From: Myxococcota bacterium
GTDB lineage: Bacteria; Myxococcota_A; Polyangia; JAAYKL01
NCBI GenBank assembly: GCA_025453525.1
Contig: JALOQD010000061.1
Coordinates: 1 to 33,229 of the forward strand
DNA: 33,229 nt
Direction: 5' to 3'
Positions within the stretch are counted from its first letter, which is position 1, and every line of letters begins with the position of its first letter. Of the stretch, positions 24,901 through 32,658 are shown one piece after another. The notes beneath the pieces are model-generated. The model made no database searches and had not been told where the DNA came from. It saw nothing but the letters and a program-made list of their open reading frames with translations. The translations under genes and the position numbers were made by a program.

Positions 24901-25587
24901 TCAGGCCTCCCTCGGGTTGCTGATTCGGGCCGGTGCCGGAGCGAGCCCGCCGTCTGCCTTGAGAGCTGCGAGCAGCGTCGAGGTGAGCAGGTGCATGTTA
25001 TCGGCCATGTGTCCGACCTTGGCTTTGAGAACGTTGAACGCCACCACGGCTGGAATCGCGACGAGCAGACCCACGGCCGTGGCCACGAGAGCCTCGGCAA
25101 TGCCGGCCATGACAGCGTCGCTCGCCTGCGCCATGTTCCCAGAGAGATCCTGAAACGCGCGGATGATACCGAGCACGGTTCCAAACAGGCCGATGAACGG
25201 CGCATTGCTCGCCACGGTGGCCAGGAAGTTCAGCCGCTTTTCGTAGCGGGAGCGCTCGACCTTGGCAGAGCCAGAGATGAGGTCTTGCACGGCCTCGGCG
25301 CCCATTCCGTGATCCTTCAGCCCCTCGAGCACGACATTGGTCTCGAGACTGTCGAACTTGGACAGGTAGTCGGCCGCGGCCTGATAGTCGCCGGTGCGCA
25401 GGTAACCGGAAAGTTTTGACCGGATATCTCGAACGTCGACTTTGTGTCGGTAGTAGAACCAAACTCGTTCTACGACCACCGCTATCGAGAGGATGGAAAG
25501 ACCGGCGAGCAGCCAGAGCACCCACTCGGACTGGAACAGCGGCAGATTCATGAGGGTACCAACAAAACCAGTAGATGAGTGACTCAT
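24901..25587 (-). CDS. exbB: Biopolymer transport protein ExbB
   Basis: A 228-residue MotA/TolQ/ExbB-family proton channel. Three membrane segments are visible: WVLWLLAGLSILSIAVVVE near residue 22, NAPFIGLFGTVLGIIRAF near the middle and IAEALVATAVGLLVAIPAVV near the end. The second and third carry the conserved GLFGTVLGI and EALVATAVGLxVAIPA signatures. The start at ATG 25587 is set by a very strong AAAGGAGG a few bases upstream; an earlier in-frame start has no such site. It is the first gene of the six-gene TonB operon, so its upstream region should carry the promoter. Confidence 0.95.
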   Translation of the reverse strand: MSHSSTGFVGTLMNLPLFQSEWVLWLLAGLSILSIAVVVERVWFYYRHKVDVRDIRSKLSGYLRTGDYQAAADYLSKFDSLETNVVLEGLKDHGMGAEAVQDLISGSAKVERSRYEKRLNFLATVASNAPFIGLFGTVLGIIRAFQDLSGNMAQASDAVMAGIAEALVATAVGLLVAIPAVVAFNVLKAKVGHMADNMHLLTSTLLAALKADGGLAPAPARISNPREA

Positions 25588-25966
25588 TGTTCTCCTCCTT
25601 TGAGTCAGTGTGTCGGGCCTTGGCCCTGACACAGTAATGAGTAGATATTTGCCGGGCTGAAGTCAACAGTTGACCAGAAAAAAATGTTCAAATTGCTCTT
25701 TCTGGGGTTTGGGGTGACTTTCATGCTGACCTCCACTGATAGGGTCCCTCCCTGTCCATTTCATTACACATAAAACACCGAGAGAAACGCGTCGCGTTAC
25801 CAGGCCGCTCTGTTCAAAGGAAATATTTTTGTCTTCTTTGAAGAGAGGCAGGGGAAAAATCTATTCAAAAATAGGTCTTTGGCCTAGTGGAACTCTGGGA
25901 TGATGGTTAAGAATTGACAAAGAAAACAGCGCGTCAGCTTTTTTTGTGGAAACAAGGAGCGCTAGG
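25588..25966. promoter_or_regulatory. Divergent control region between the TonB operon and the MerR regulator
   Basis: This 379-bp gap carries no credible reading frame. It has AT-rich tracts (25676-25700, 25805-25875) and ends in AAGGAG (25954-25959) for the MerR gene. The minus strand has TTGACT, taken from the right part of the palindrome, followed 17 bases later by TACTCA, a weak sigma-70-like pair for exbB. No cobalamin riboswitch-like sequence was seen. Confidence 0.45.
25662..25674. promoter_or_regulatory. Perfect 13-bp palindrome, candidate operator
   Basis: GTCAACAGTTGAC is a perfect palindrome about a central A, 75 bp upstream of the exbB start. It overlaps a possible -35 element for the leftward promoter, so a bound dimer could control the TonB operon. 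Which regulator binds is unknown; the divergent MerR protein is the obvious candidate. Confidence 0.4.
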
Positions 25967-26905
25967 ATGAGTGCGACACAATCCGACCACGATGAGGTTC
26001 TAGAGGGTGACAACGGGTTCGTTTCCATAGGCGGCTTGGCGCGAGCCTGCGGGCTTGCGGTCGAGACGCTGCGCAATTGGGAGAGGCGGTACGGTTTTCC
26101 CATGCCCCACCGCCGCGGTTCCGGGCATCGCAGATATCCCATGTCCTTGGTGCCGCGCCTGAGTCTCATCCGGGAGGTCATCGATTTTGGTTTTAAACCT
26201 TCGTTTGCGGTGTCGGCCACAGAGGATGAGCTCGTCACGGCCATCATCTCGGCTCGGGGCGCCGCTCCCCGAGGGCGGGCAGGCGAACCGCTCCTAGAAA
26301 TAGAGGACTGGCTCACCCTGGTCAGGTCTTTTGGTGGCGCTAGCCTGGAGCTTAAGCTGCGGCGCTCCATCGGAAGGCTCGGCGCCAGCCGTTTCGTGCT
26401 GGAGCGCGCTGTACCGTTCCTCGACGAGCTCGGAAGAAAATGGGAGTCTGGAGCGCTCACCGTGGCGCACGAGCACTTTGCCAGCGCCGTCGTGGAGAAC
26501 GTCCTTTCCTCAGTGTGGCGACCGTTGTCTCTTCGGCCGCGGGGAAGCCGCGTCGTGCTCGCTTCGTTCGAAGGAGAGCTCCATACCTTGGGGCTTCACA
26601 TGGCCGCCGTGCTCCTGACCATGGCGGGTTTCGAGGTCGTGTTTCTGGGCGCCAACACCCCCCTTGAGGACCTTCTGCTCGCGGGAAACGAGCCTCAGGT
26701 GGCTGCGGTCATCGTGGGGTTTGTCAAGAGTAGCAACCTCGAGACAGGCGCCGAGCGCCTGGCGGCCCTTCGCGCAGGGCTAGAGCCGACGCGAACGCTC
26801 GTGGCAGGTGGCGACGTGCCGCTTCTCGAATGCAGTGGGGTGATTCACATCAAGACCATGGCGGCCTTCGAGAGCTTCCTGCCGACCCTGGGCGAGGTCG
26901 ACTGA
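25967..26905 (+). CDS. MerR-family regulator with CarA/CarH-like cobalamin-binding domain
   Basis: A 312-residue transcription factor. Residues of about 18-85 are a MerR DNA-binding domain (SIGGLARACGLAVETLRNWE, RRYPMS). The middle is a four-helix B12 cap with W159-x9-E169-H170, the Wx9EH signature of CarH-type adenosylcobalamin receptors. The C-terminal Rossmann-like domain has E204-L-H206-T-L-G209, where H206 would be the lower cobalt ligand, and a later GG (VAGGD). CarH/CarA proteins repress genes in the dark when bound to adenosylcobalamin and release DNA in light. The residue after the Trp is Glu160, not the His seen in Thermus CarH. AAGGAG precedes ATG 25967 by seven bases. No carotenoid genes are nearby; the divergent neighbour is the TonB operon. 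Confidence 0.9.
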   Translation: MSATQSDHDEVLEGDNGFVSIGGLARACGLAVETLRNWERRYGFPMPHRRGSGHRRYPMSLVPRLSLIREVIDFGFKPSFAVSATEDELVTAIISARGAAPRGRAGEPLLEIEDWLTLVRSFGGASLELKLRRSIGRLGASRFVLERAVPFLDELGRKWESGALTVAHEHFASAVVENVLSSVWRPLSLRPRGSRVVLASFEGELHTLGLHMAAVLLTMAGFEVVFLGANTPLEDLLLAGNEPQVAAVIVGFVKSSNLETGAERLAALRAGLEPTRTLVAGGDVPLLECSGVIHIKTMAAFESFLPTLGEVD

Positions 26906-26986
26906 CCACCTCCCGGGTTCGAAGCAAGAGCCCTGGACAGAGCTCGTGTGGCCCCTTTCGTTTAACCGATTACAATATTGTTTCGT

Positions 26987-27781
26987 ATGGAGAGCGTCTC
27001 ACGCCGTCGACTCCGATTGGACCCCAGAGTCTCGATAGAGACTCCGGAGCAGATTCGCTTTACGTACGAGCTCGCCGGACCAGGCTCTCGAATGCTGGCT
27101 TACGGGATCGACCTTTCCATCCGCTTGGGCGGCATGTCTGTCGTGGGGTTTGTGGTCCTGCTGCTGACCGGATGGGCGTCGCCGGGATTTGCCTACGGAC
27201 TGCTGCTGGTGCTGGTGTTCGTTGTGGAGTGGGGCTATCACACGCTGCTCGAGTGGTTGTGGAACGGGCAGACTCCGGGGAAGCGGGCGCTCGGCTTGCG
27301 GGTGATCAGGCGTTCGGGGATCCCTCTCGATCTGGTGCGCTCTGCCATGCGCAACCTCTTGCGCGCCGCCGATATCTTCCCCATGGCCTATGCGGCTGGG
27401 CTCATCACTATGTTCGCGACCGGCATGCAGAGACGCCTCGGGGATTTCGCGGCAGACACCATCGTAGTGCGCCATCGAAAGGTCGCCCTCAGCGAGTTGC
27501 CTGCCTTGCCCGAGGACGCCTTGGAGCTGGCCCCGGAGGCAGTGGCCTCTCTGCGCCTTCGACCGCGGGATATCGCCTTGATCGACGCCTACTTCCGCAG
27601 AGCGCCCATCTTGTCTCCAGAACGGGCCACAGAGCTCGCCGAGATCCTCTCGCAGCCTTTGATGGAACGGCTGGGGATCGAGAAAGCGAGCCCTGCCGCC
27701 GCGCTCGCCGGGGTGCTCCTGGCCGAGCACTGCCGGCACTCGTCTTTGTTCCTTGGTGAGAACTATGGAACCAGGCCATGA
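26987..27781 (+). CDS. RDD-family membrane protein
   Basis: A 264-residue protein with the RDD domain: ELAGPGSRMLAYGIDLSIR (R and D of the name), two to three membrane helices, then NGQTPGKRALGLRV and a third RDD element MRNLLRAADIFP. The C-terminal 100 residues are soluble and helical. RDD proteins are proposed transporters or membrane scaffolds of unknown substrate. There is no Shine-Dalgarno sequence before ATG 26987; TACAAT at 26971-26976 would fit a -10 box so close that the mRNA could be nearly leaderless. A TTG at 26978 is an alternative start. The stop overlaps the next start (ATGA). It is the first gene of a seven-gene MoxR/DUF58 operon, 81 bp after the MerR gene. Confidence 0.88.
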   Translation: MESVSRRRLRLDPRVSIETPEQIRFTYELAGPGSRMLAYGIDLSIRLGGMSVVGFVVLLLTGWASPGFAYGLLLVLVFVVEWGYHTLLEWLWNGQTPGKRALGLRVIRRSGIPLDLVRSAMRNLLRAADIFPMAYAAGLITMFATGMQRRLGDFAADTIVVRHRKVALSELPALPEDALELAPEAVASLRLRPRDIALIDAYFRRAPILSPERATELAEILSQPLMERLGIEKASPAAALAGVLLAEHCRHSSLFLGENYGTRP

Positions 27782-28752
27782 GGAAGCATGAGTTCGTGGA
27801 GCAGAGGGTAGGGCGCTGGACGCGGCTCCTTCGACTGCTCGACGCCACTGAGGAGCGTGGCACCAAGTCCATGGCCGATCATGAGCTCGAGGAGCTCGTC
27901 CGGCTCTATCGAATGGCTTGTTCTGATTTAGCGCGCGCGCGGGCAGAGGACGTCGGTGACGATGTCGAGGCCTACCTCAATGACATCGTGGCCAGAGGCC
28001 ACAAGCTGTTTCACCCCCCGAGACCGCCCAAGGCCCGCGCCCTCTTGCGTTTCTACGGGCAAACCTTTCCCCGTGCCGTGCGTGCGATTCGTCTCGAGGT
28101 TCTTGCGGCGATGCTGCTCTTCGTGCTGCCGACCATCGCCTCGGTGTTGTTCGTCCTGCCGAGCCCCAAGCGGGCCTACCTGCTCGCGCCGCCAGAGCAG
28201 CTCGAAATGCTTGCGCAGAGCTACCTCGAGGGCCATGCGGGCGGGCGCTCGGAAGATTTGGACTCAGCCATGACCGGCTACTACGTGCGCAATAACGTCG
28301 GGATCGCGTTTCGCTGCTTCGCGACCGGAGTGTTCTTCGGCTTGGGCTCCATCTTCTTTCTGATTTTCAACGGGGTCTTTGGCGGAGCTGTGGGCGCCTA
28401 CATCTGCCTGGCCGGGGCGTCTACGAGCTTCTTGTCCTTCGTGGTGGGCCATGGCGCGTTCGAGCTTTCGGCCATCGTACTCTCGGGCGCAGCTGGCCTG
28501 CGCATGGGGACAGTGATGCTCAATCCCGGTCGGGCCACGCGCCTTGCGGCCTTGCGCGGCGAAGCCGACAAGCTCGTGACGATCGTGTTCGGCGTCGCCT
28601 CCATGCTGCTCATCGCCGCTGGCATCGAGGGGTTCTGGTCCCCGTCCGGGGCCCCTGCCTCGATAAAGTTCGCCGTGGGCGGCCTGTTGTGGTTCGCGGT
28701 CACCTTCTACCTCATCCTCTGCGGTCGAGGTTCCTCTCCGGAGGCAACGTGA
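27778..28752 (+). CDS. Stage II sporulation protein M-like membrane protein
   Basis: A 324-residue protein of the SpoIIM family. A helical cytoplasmic N-terminus (1-95) with a charged LYRMACSDLARAR element leads to several membrane segments: about 112-128, 175-200, 205-225, 255-280 and 295-315. The loop HGAFELSAIVLSGAAGLRMG is a family hallmark. SpoIIM helps engulfment in Bacillus, but this homologue type is found in many non-sporulating bacteria next to MoxR, DUF58 and RDD genes. The start overlaps the RDD stop (ATGA) and the end overlaps the next start (GTGA), so translation is coupled on both sides. Confidence 0.9.
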   Translation: MRKHEFVEQRVGRWTRLLRLLDATEERGTKSMADHELEELVRLYRMACSDLARARAEDVGDDVEAYLNDIVARGHKLFHPPRPPKARALLRFYGQTFPRAVRAIRLEVLAAMLLFVLPTIASVLFVLPSPKRAYLLAPPEQLEMLAQSYLEGHAGGRSEDLDSAMTGYYVRNNVGIAFRCFATGVFFGLGSIFFLIFNGVFGGAVGAYICLAGASTSFLSFVVGHGAFELSAIVLSGAAGLRMGTVMLNPGRATRLAALRGEADKLVTIVFGVASMLLIAAGIEGFWSPSGAPASIKFAVGGLLWFAVTFYLILCGRGSSPEAT

Positions 28753-29558
28753 ATTTCGACCAGGCCACGGTAGAGATCCGGCCGCGCGGCATTCCCGAAG
28801 TGCTCGACCTCGCGGTGCAGCTCTACCGCGTTCATTTCGGCCTTTTATGGGCGTTGCAGCTCGTTTGGGGGCTCCCGGCCTGTCTGGCGGCGGCCCTTTG
28901 CATTGCGCTGGGCGGTTCGATTTGGCTCGGCATGCTCGTGTTCTACCTGCTCTTGCCACTGGCTTCCGGGGCCGTGATTTTGGCCGCGAGCAGGCTCGTG
29001 TTCGGCATCGAGCTCACCCTGGGAAGGGCCACCTCGTTGTTTCGCCCGGTCGCCTTGCCCCATCTCGGCACTCGTCTTCTCCATCGACTGATCTGGCTGC
29101 CCCTGCTTCCCCTCGTGCTCGGCCAGAGCCTGCGTTTGTCGTGGGCATTCACACCCATGGTGCAGCTCCTCGAGCGACTGAAGGGAGCGGAGTTGAAGCT
29201 GCGTCGAGCGGCGCTGTACCGCCGCGCCGGAGGCACCTCCCTTGGGCTCGACATGTCGGCTCTCTTACTCGTGCTGTGTCTGGTCTTTGCCTTGGCTTTT
29301 ACCGTGGACTTCGTTTTTTCGGACTTCTTTGCTCTGTGGCGAACAGGTGGGTTCTTCGAGGGGGAGGACGTGGCTGGCAGCCCCTTGCTTCTCGGCCTCT
29401 GGATGCTCATTGGGCTCACCTGCGCACCGATCTTCGACCTCGCGTGGTTTCTCCTCTATCTCGATGCGCGAACCCGAAAGGAAGGATGGGACATCGAGCT
29501 GGGAATGCGCTCTGCCAGGGAGCGCCTGATCGCGGCCGATCCAAAGGGGGCTGCGTGA
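28749..29558 (+). CDS. Polytopic membrane protein of the MoxR operon, family not recognised
   Basis: A 269-residue integral membrane protein with about six hydrophobic segments: near residues 33-55, 58-80, 107-125, 172-195 and 218-245. Start GTG 28749 overlaps the SpoIIM-like stop; the open frame upstream lies inside that gene and is not used. I cannot assign a Pfam family. A gene of this kind (multi-pass protein between SpoIIM and DUF4129) is common at this position in the operon type. Its stop again overlaps the next start (GTGA at 29555-29558). Confidence 0.8.
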   Translation: MNFDQATVEIRPRGIPEVLDLAVQLYRVHFGLLWALQLVWGLPACLAAALCIALGGSIWLGMLVFYLLLPLASGAVILAASRLVFGIELTLGRATSLFRPVALPHLGTRLLHRLIWLPLLPLVLGQSLRLSWAFTPMVQLLERLKGAELKLRRAALYRRAGGTSLGLDMSALLLVLCLVFALAFTVDFVFSDFFALWRTGGFFEGEDVAGSPLLLGLWMLIGLTCAPIFDLAWFLLYLDARTRKEGWDIELGMRSARERLIAADPKGAA

Positions 29559-30481
29559 GGCGACGACTTTCGGCAATGACGTTCCTCGCAATTGGGCTTG
29601 GCCTGTGTGGACGGCTCGCGGCGCAGCCCTTGCCGGACAACGGACACATCGAGAAGGATCTGGAACGCATCACTTCCGCGCCGGACTACGACTGGCTGAG
29701 GCGCAAGCACGAGCCCTCTTTGGACCGCGGATCCCGTGGCCCCGTGTCCGAGGAAGGGAACGAGGGCGACGCCTCTTCGGGATTGCCTGATGATTCTGTG
29801 GAGGACTGTGGCTACGGTCCGGCGCCCCAGGACAAACTGGACAAGCGTCACAGCGAGGAGGAGGGACAAGGGGGAGGCTGCGGCAAGGCAACGCCGGGCA
29901 GTGGCTCGGACAAGGGCGGTGGATGCGAGAGGCGAACCCAGTCCTGCGAAGGTTGCGGGCCTTCACCCACCTGTCACTGGGGCCCAGGATTACCGGCCTG
30001 CGGCTGCGCTGGTGTGGGGACGGTGACCGGGTACATGCTCGCCGGTCTTTTGGTCACTGTCTTGCTCCTGATGCTGCTGTACTCGTTGTCTCGACGCAGT
30101 CTGCGGCGCCCCGCGACCGTCCATTCCCTCGACCTCGACGAAGCCAGACCCCAAGACGTGCGGATTTCGGAGCTCCCCGAGGCCCCTCTCGATACGATGC
30201 TCAATCGGGCCGATGAAGCTGCGGCTGAGGGTGACTACAAGACCGCCGTGGGTTGGTGCTATCTGGCAGGGCTTGCTGCCTTGCACCGCCTCGGTCGCAT
30301 CGACCTGCGGCGCTCTGCCACGAACATGGAATTTTTAGAGACAGTGCGGCGTCGCGGCGGGAACTTCGAAGCGGCCCGCTCCCTGGTGCGAACGTTCGAG
30401 GACCTATTTTTCGGAGGCAGGTCCGCACGGCAGGAACACTATTTTGAATGTAAAGAAATCGTGGAGAAACGGCTTGGCTAA
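29555..30481 (+). CDS. DUF4129 protein with Cys-rich extracytoplasmic stalk
   Basis: A 308-residue protein starting at GTG 29555. Residues 1-24 are a signal-like helix (TFLAIGLGLCGRLAA). The extracytoplasmic part (25-155) is Gly- and charge-rich and holds eight Cys (85, 109, 124, 131, 134, 140, 149, 151), most in CxxC- or CxC-like pairs. A membrane helix lies at about 156-178. The cytoplasmic DUF4129 domain follows (about 200-305; LNRADEAAAEGDYKTAVGWC, ATNMEFLETVRRRGG). DUF4129 usually resembles a transglutaminase-associated domain tail. The Cys-rich stalk is not part of the family as I know it. The gene lies between the unnamed membrane protein and the DUF4350 protein, with overlapping or near-overlapping ends. 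Confidence 0.85.
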   Translation: MRRRLSAMTFLAIGLGLCGRLAAQPLPDNGHIEKDLERITSAPDYDWLRRKHEPSLDRGSRGPVSEEGNEGDASSGLPDDSVEDCGYGPAPQDKLDKRHSEEEGQGGGCGKATPGSGSDKGGGCERRTQSCEGCGPSPTCHWGPGLPACGCAGVGTVTGYMLAGLLVTVLLLMLLYSLSRRSLRRPATVHSLDLDEARPQDVRISELPEAPLDTMLNRADEAAAEGDYKTAVGWCYLAGLAALHRLGRIDLRRSATNMEFLETVRRRGGNFEAARSLVRTFEDLFFGGRSARQEHYFECKEIVEKRLG

Positions 30482-31664
30482 TCAAACCTCAATGGCCGAC
30501 CCCAAGCGCGACAAGAGGCCTCTACGCGCTGAGCACGCATTCTTCGCGGCCTGGGTGCTGTGGCTGGCGGCTGTGCTGTTTTGGCATCCAGAGCCGGTCG
30601 TCACGTTTGCCGACGCGCCTTCGGCCCGCAAGGCGCAGGATGGCTTTTCCCTGTTCTACGAGCTCGTCGCGACGCAGACCAAGGGCGCCCGGCGTGTGCT
30701 CTCCGCTCCAGACGACTTCCCGAAGGACGTCGGCGTGCTCGTGTTGCTCTCTCCACGTGAGGCGATTCCATCAGGCGATATCGATGATTTGCTTTCATGG
30801 GTGGAGCAGGGAGGTACGCTCATCCTCGGCTATCCGCTCTCTGTCCGGTCGGGCGGGGACGTCGAGGTGGCGCAGGCAGGCCTTCTCGGATGTGGCTTGC
30901 TGGAGCTTGGCGAGGCCCAGCTATCGACGTTGTCGTACACGGGAAGCAGTGATGAGATGAGCAGGAAGGTGCCGCCGTTCCAGTATCCGGTCGAGACCCT
31001 GCTGAACCTCGAGTCCTGCGAGGGGGTCATGCTGCTGGGCGACGAGACCAATGAGGCCGTCGCGGCGTTCGAGTCGCGCGGAAACGGCACGGTGATCGAG
31101 ATCGCCGACGCTGAGCTCCTGTCCAACGCGGGTATTGGCTGGAAGTCGACGCATCTGTGGGCAGCAGCGCTCATGGACGAGGGGGGGCGTGAAAAGGTCT
31201 GGGCTTTCGACGAGAGCTATCACGGTATCAAGCCCGAACCCCAGATCGTCAGGCTGCTCGGCGCTGGCAACCTCAGGCTCGTGTTTCTCCACGTCGTGCT
31301 ATTGCTCCTCGTCGGCTACTGGTGGAGATCCCGCGGGCTCGGGCCGGCGCTGCCGCGGGAGAAACGGGTGCCCGCTCGCGAGGTGGCGACCCTCATCGAC
31401 GACCTCGGCGCGTTCTACCTGCGCGCCGGCAAGAGCCTGTGGGCCTTGGATCGCAGCGTCGAGCACCTCCGCTCCAGACTCAAGGAAAGAGGCACGAGCA
31501 GTCAGGCGCGCGCCGCGGCGGAAGAGGCCCTTGCGCAGGCGAGGCAAGCGCTGCGCAGTGGAAACAACGACATGACCGCCCATCTGCCGCTGCTCGTGGA
31601 CTTGGCTCGGGCCGAGCATGCGCTGGGTCGCTCCGCAGTGGCGCGATCCTTAAACGGTGGGTAG
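30474..31664 (+). CDS. DUF4350 membrane protein
   Basis: A 396-residue protein. An N-terminal membrane helix (FAAWVLWLAAVLFWH) leads into a DUF4350 domain (GFSLFYELVATQTKGARRVL, LLSPREAIPSGDIDDLLSWV, GGTLILGYP), a fold related to class I glutamine-amidotransferase-like domains. A second membrane helix (LVFLHVVLLLLVGYWW) lies near residue 280, followed by a helical cytoplasmic tail (RSRLKERGTSSQARAAAEEA). TTG 30474 is preferred because GGAG sits seven bases upstream; ATG 30492 is the alternative (390 aa). The start overlaps the DUF4129 gene by eight bases. Part of the MoxR operon; molecular function unknown. Confidence 0.85.
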   Translation: MANQTSMADPKRDKRPLRAEHAFFAAWVLWLAAVLFWHPEPVVTFADAPSARKAQDGFSLFYELVATQTKGARRVLSAPDDFPKDVGVLVLLSPREAIPSGDIDDLLSWVEQGGTLILGYPLSVRSGGDVEVAQAGLLGCGLLELGEAQLSTLSYTGSSDEMSRKVPPFQYPVETLLNLESCEGVMLLGDETNEAVAAFESRGNGTVIEIADAELLSNAGIGWKSTHLWAAALMDEGGREKVWAFDESYHGIKPEPQIVRLLGAGNLRLVFLHVVLLLLVGYWWRSRGLGPALPREKRVPAREVATLIDDLGAFYLRAGKSLWALDRSVEHLRSRLKERGTSSQARAAAEEALAQARQALRSGNNDMTAHLPLLVDLARAEHALGRSAVARSLNGG

Positions 31665-31698
31665 GCGGGACAGCTAATGGCAAGAAGAGGAAGACCCC

Positions 31699-32658
31699 AT
31701 GAACATCGCGCAGATTGAAGAGACGTTCGACCGCGTTCGCGCCGAGGTGGCCAAGGTCATCGTTGGACAACACGAGATCGTGGAGGGCTTGATGCTCGCC
31801 CTTTTGGCCCATGGTCATGTGCTCATCGAGGGGCCGCCGGGATTGGGCAAGACGTTGCTCGCCAATACCTTGGGGCGCGTGCTGTCGTGCCAATTTCGAC
31901 GCGTGCAGTGCACGCCGGACCTCATGCCCGCCGACCTCGTGGGGTTCTCGGTATTCGACAGCAAGCAACAGGCCTTTGTGTTTCGGCCAGGCCCCGTGTT
32001 CACGAACATCCTGCTCGCCGATGAGGTGAACCGCGCCACGCCCAAAACCCAGTCGGCCATGCTCGAGGCGCTGCAGGAGAGGCAAGTGACCAACGACGGT
32101 CGCACCTACCCCATCGATCCACCATTTGTGACCGTGGCGACCCAGAACCCCCTCGAATACGAAGGCACCTACCCGTTGCCCGAGGCCCAGGTCGATCGTT
32201 TCATGTTCAAGCTGCTCATCGACTATCCGAGTCAGGCCGAGGAACAGCAGATCCTCGCCCGCTACGAGAAGGGAGTGGATCTGTTCGACTTGGACGCCCT
32301 CGGATTGCAGCCGGCCATGGACAAGGCGCAGATCCTCGAGGCCATCGCAGCGTGCAAGACCGTGAGGGTCGAGGAGTCGGTGCTGGTCTTCATCACAGCG
32401 ATCGTCGCCCGGACCAGGCAGTGGCCGGGCATCGCCATCGGCGCTTCTCCCAGGGCTTCGGTGGCCATGCTCATGGCGGCTCGCGCGTGCGCAGCGGTGC
32501 ACGGAAGAGATTACGTGACGCCGGACGACGTGATGCGTATCGCGCCCTGGGCCCTGCGACACCGCATTCGGCTCACGCCCGAGGTCATCATTCAGGAAAC
32601 CAGTGCGGATATGGTCCTTCGTCACATGTTCGCATCCGTGGAGGTGCCGCGTCGATGA
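31699..32658 (+). CDS. MoxR-type AAA+ ATPase
   Basis: A 319-residue AAA+ ATPase of the MoxR family. Walker A GPPGLGKT is at 45-52 (K51), Walker B LLADEVNRA with D108 and E109, sensor 1 TQN at 148-150 and the PEAQVDRF element with R167. The C-terminal helical lid is complete. MoxR ATPases are thought to act as chaperones that remodel membrane-linked partners, often with DUF58/VWA-like proteins encoded next door, as here. AGAGGAAG precedes the ATG; a 34-bp gap separates it from the DUF4350 gene. The stop overlaps the DUF58 start (ATGA at 32655-32658). Confidence 0.95.
   Translation: MNIAQIEETFDRVRAEVAKVIVGQHEIVEGLMLALLAHGHVLIEGPPGLGKTLLANTLGRVLSCQFRRVQCTPDLMPADLVGFSVFDSKQQAFVFRPGPVFTNILLADEVNRATPKTQSAMLEALQERQVTNDGRTYPIDPPFVTVATQNPLEYEGTYPLPEAQVDRFMFKLLIDYPSQAEEQQILARYEKGVDLFDLDALGLQPAMDKAQILEAIAACKTVRVEESVLVFITAIVARTRQWPGIAIGASPRASVAMLMAARACAAVHGRDYVTPDDVMRIAPWALRHRIRLTPEVIIQETSADMVLRHMFASVEVPRR

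Noticed and set aside
26911-26940. GGTTCGAA-like sequence that recalls a tRNA T-arm
   Set aside because: The flanking bases do not pair as a T-stem and no acceptor or anticodon arm can be built around it.
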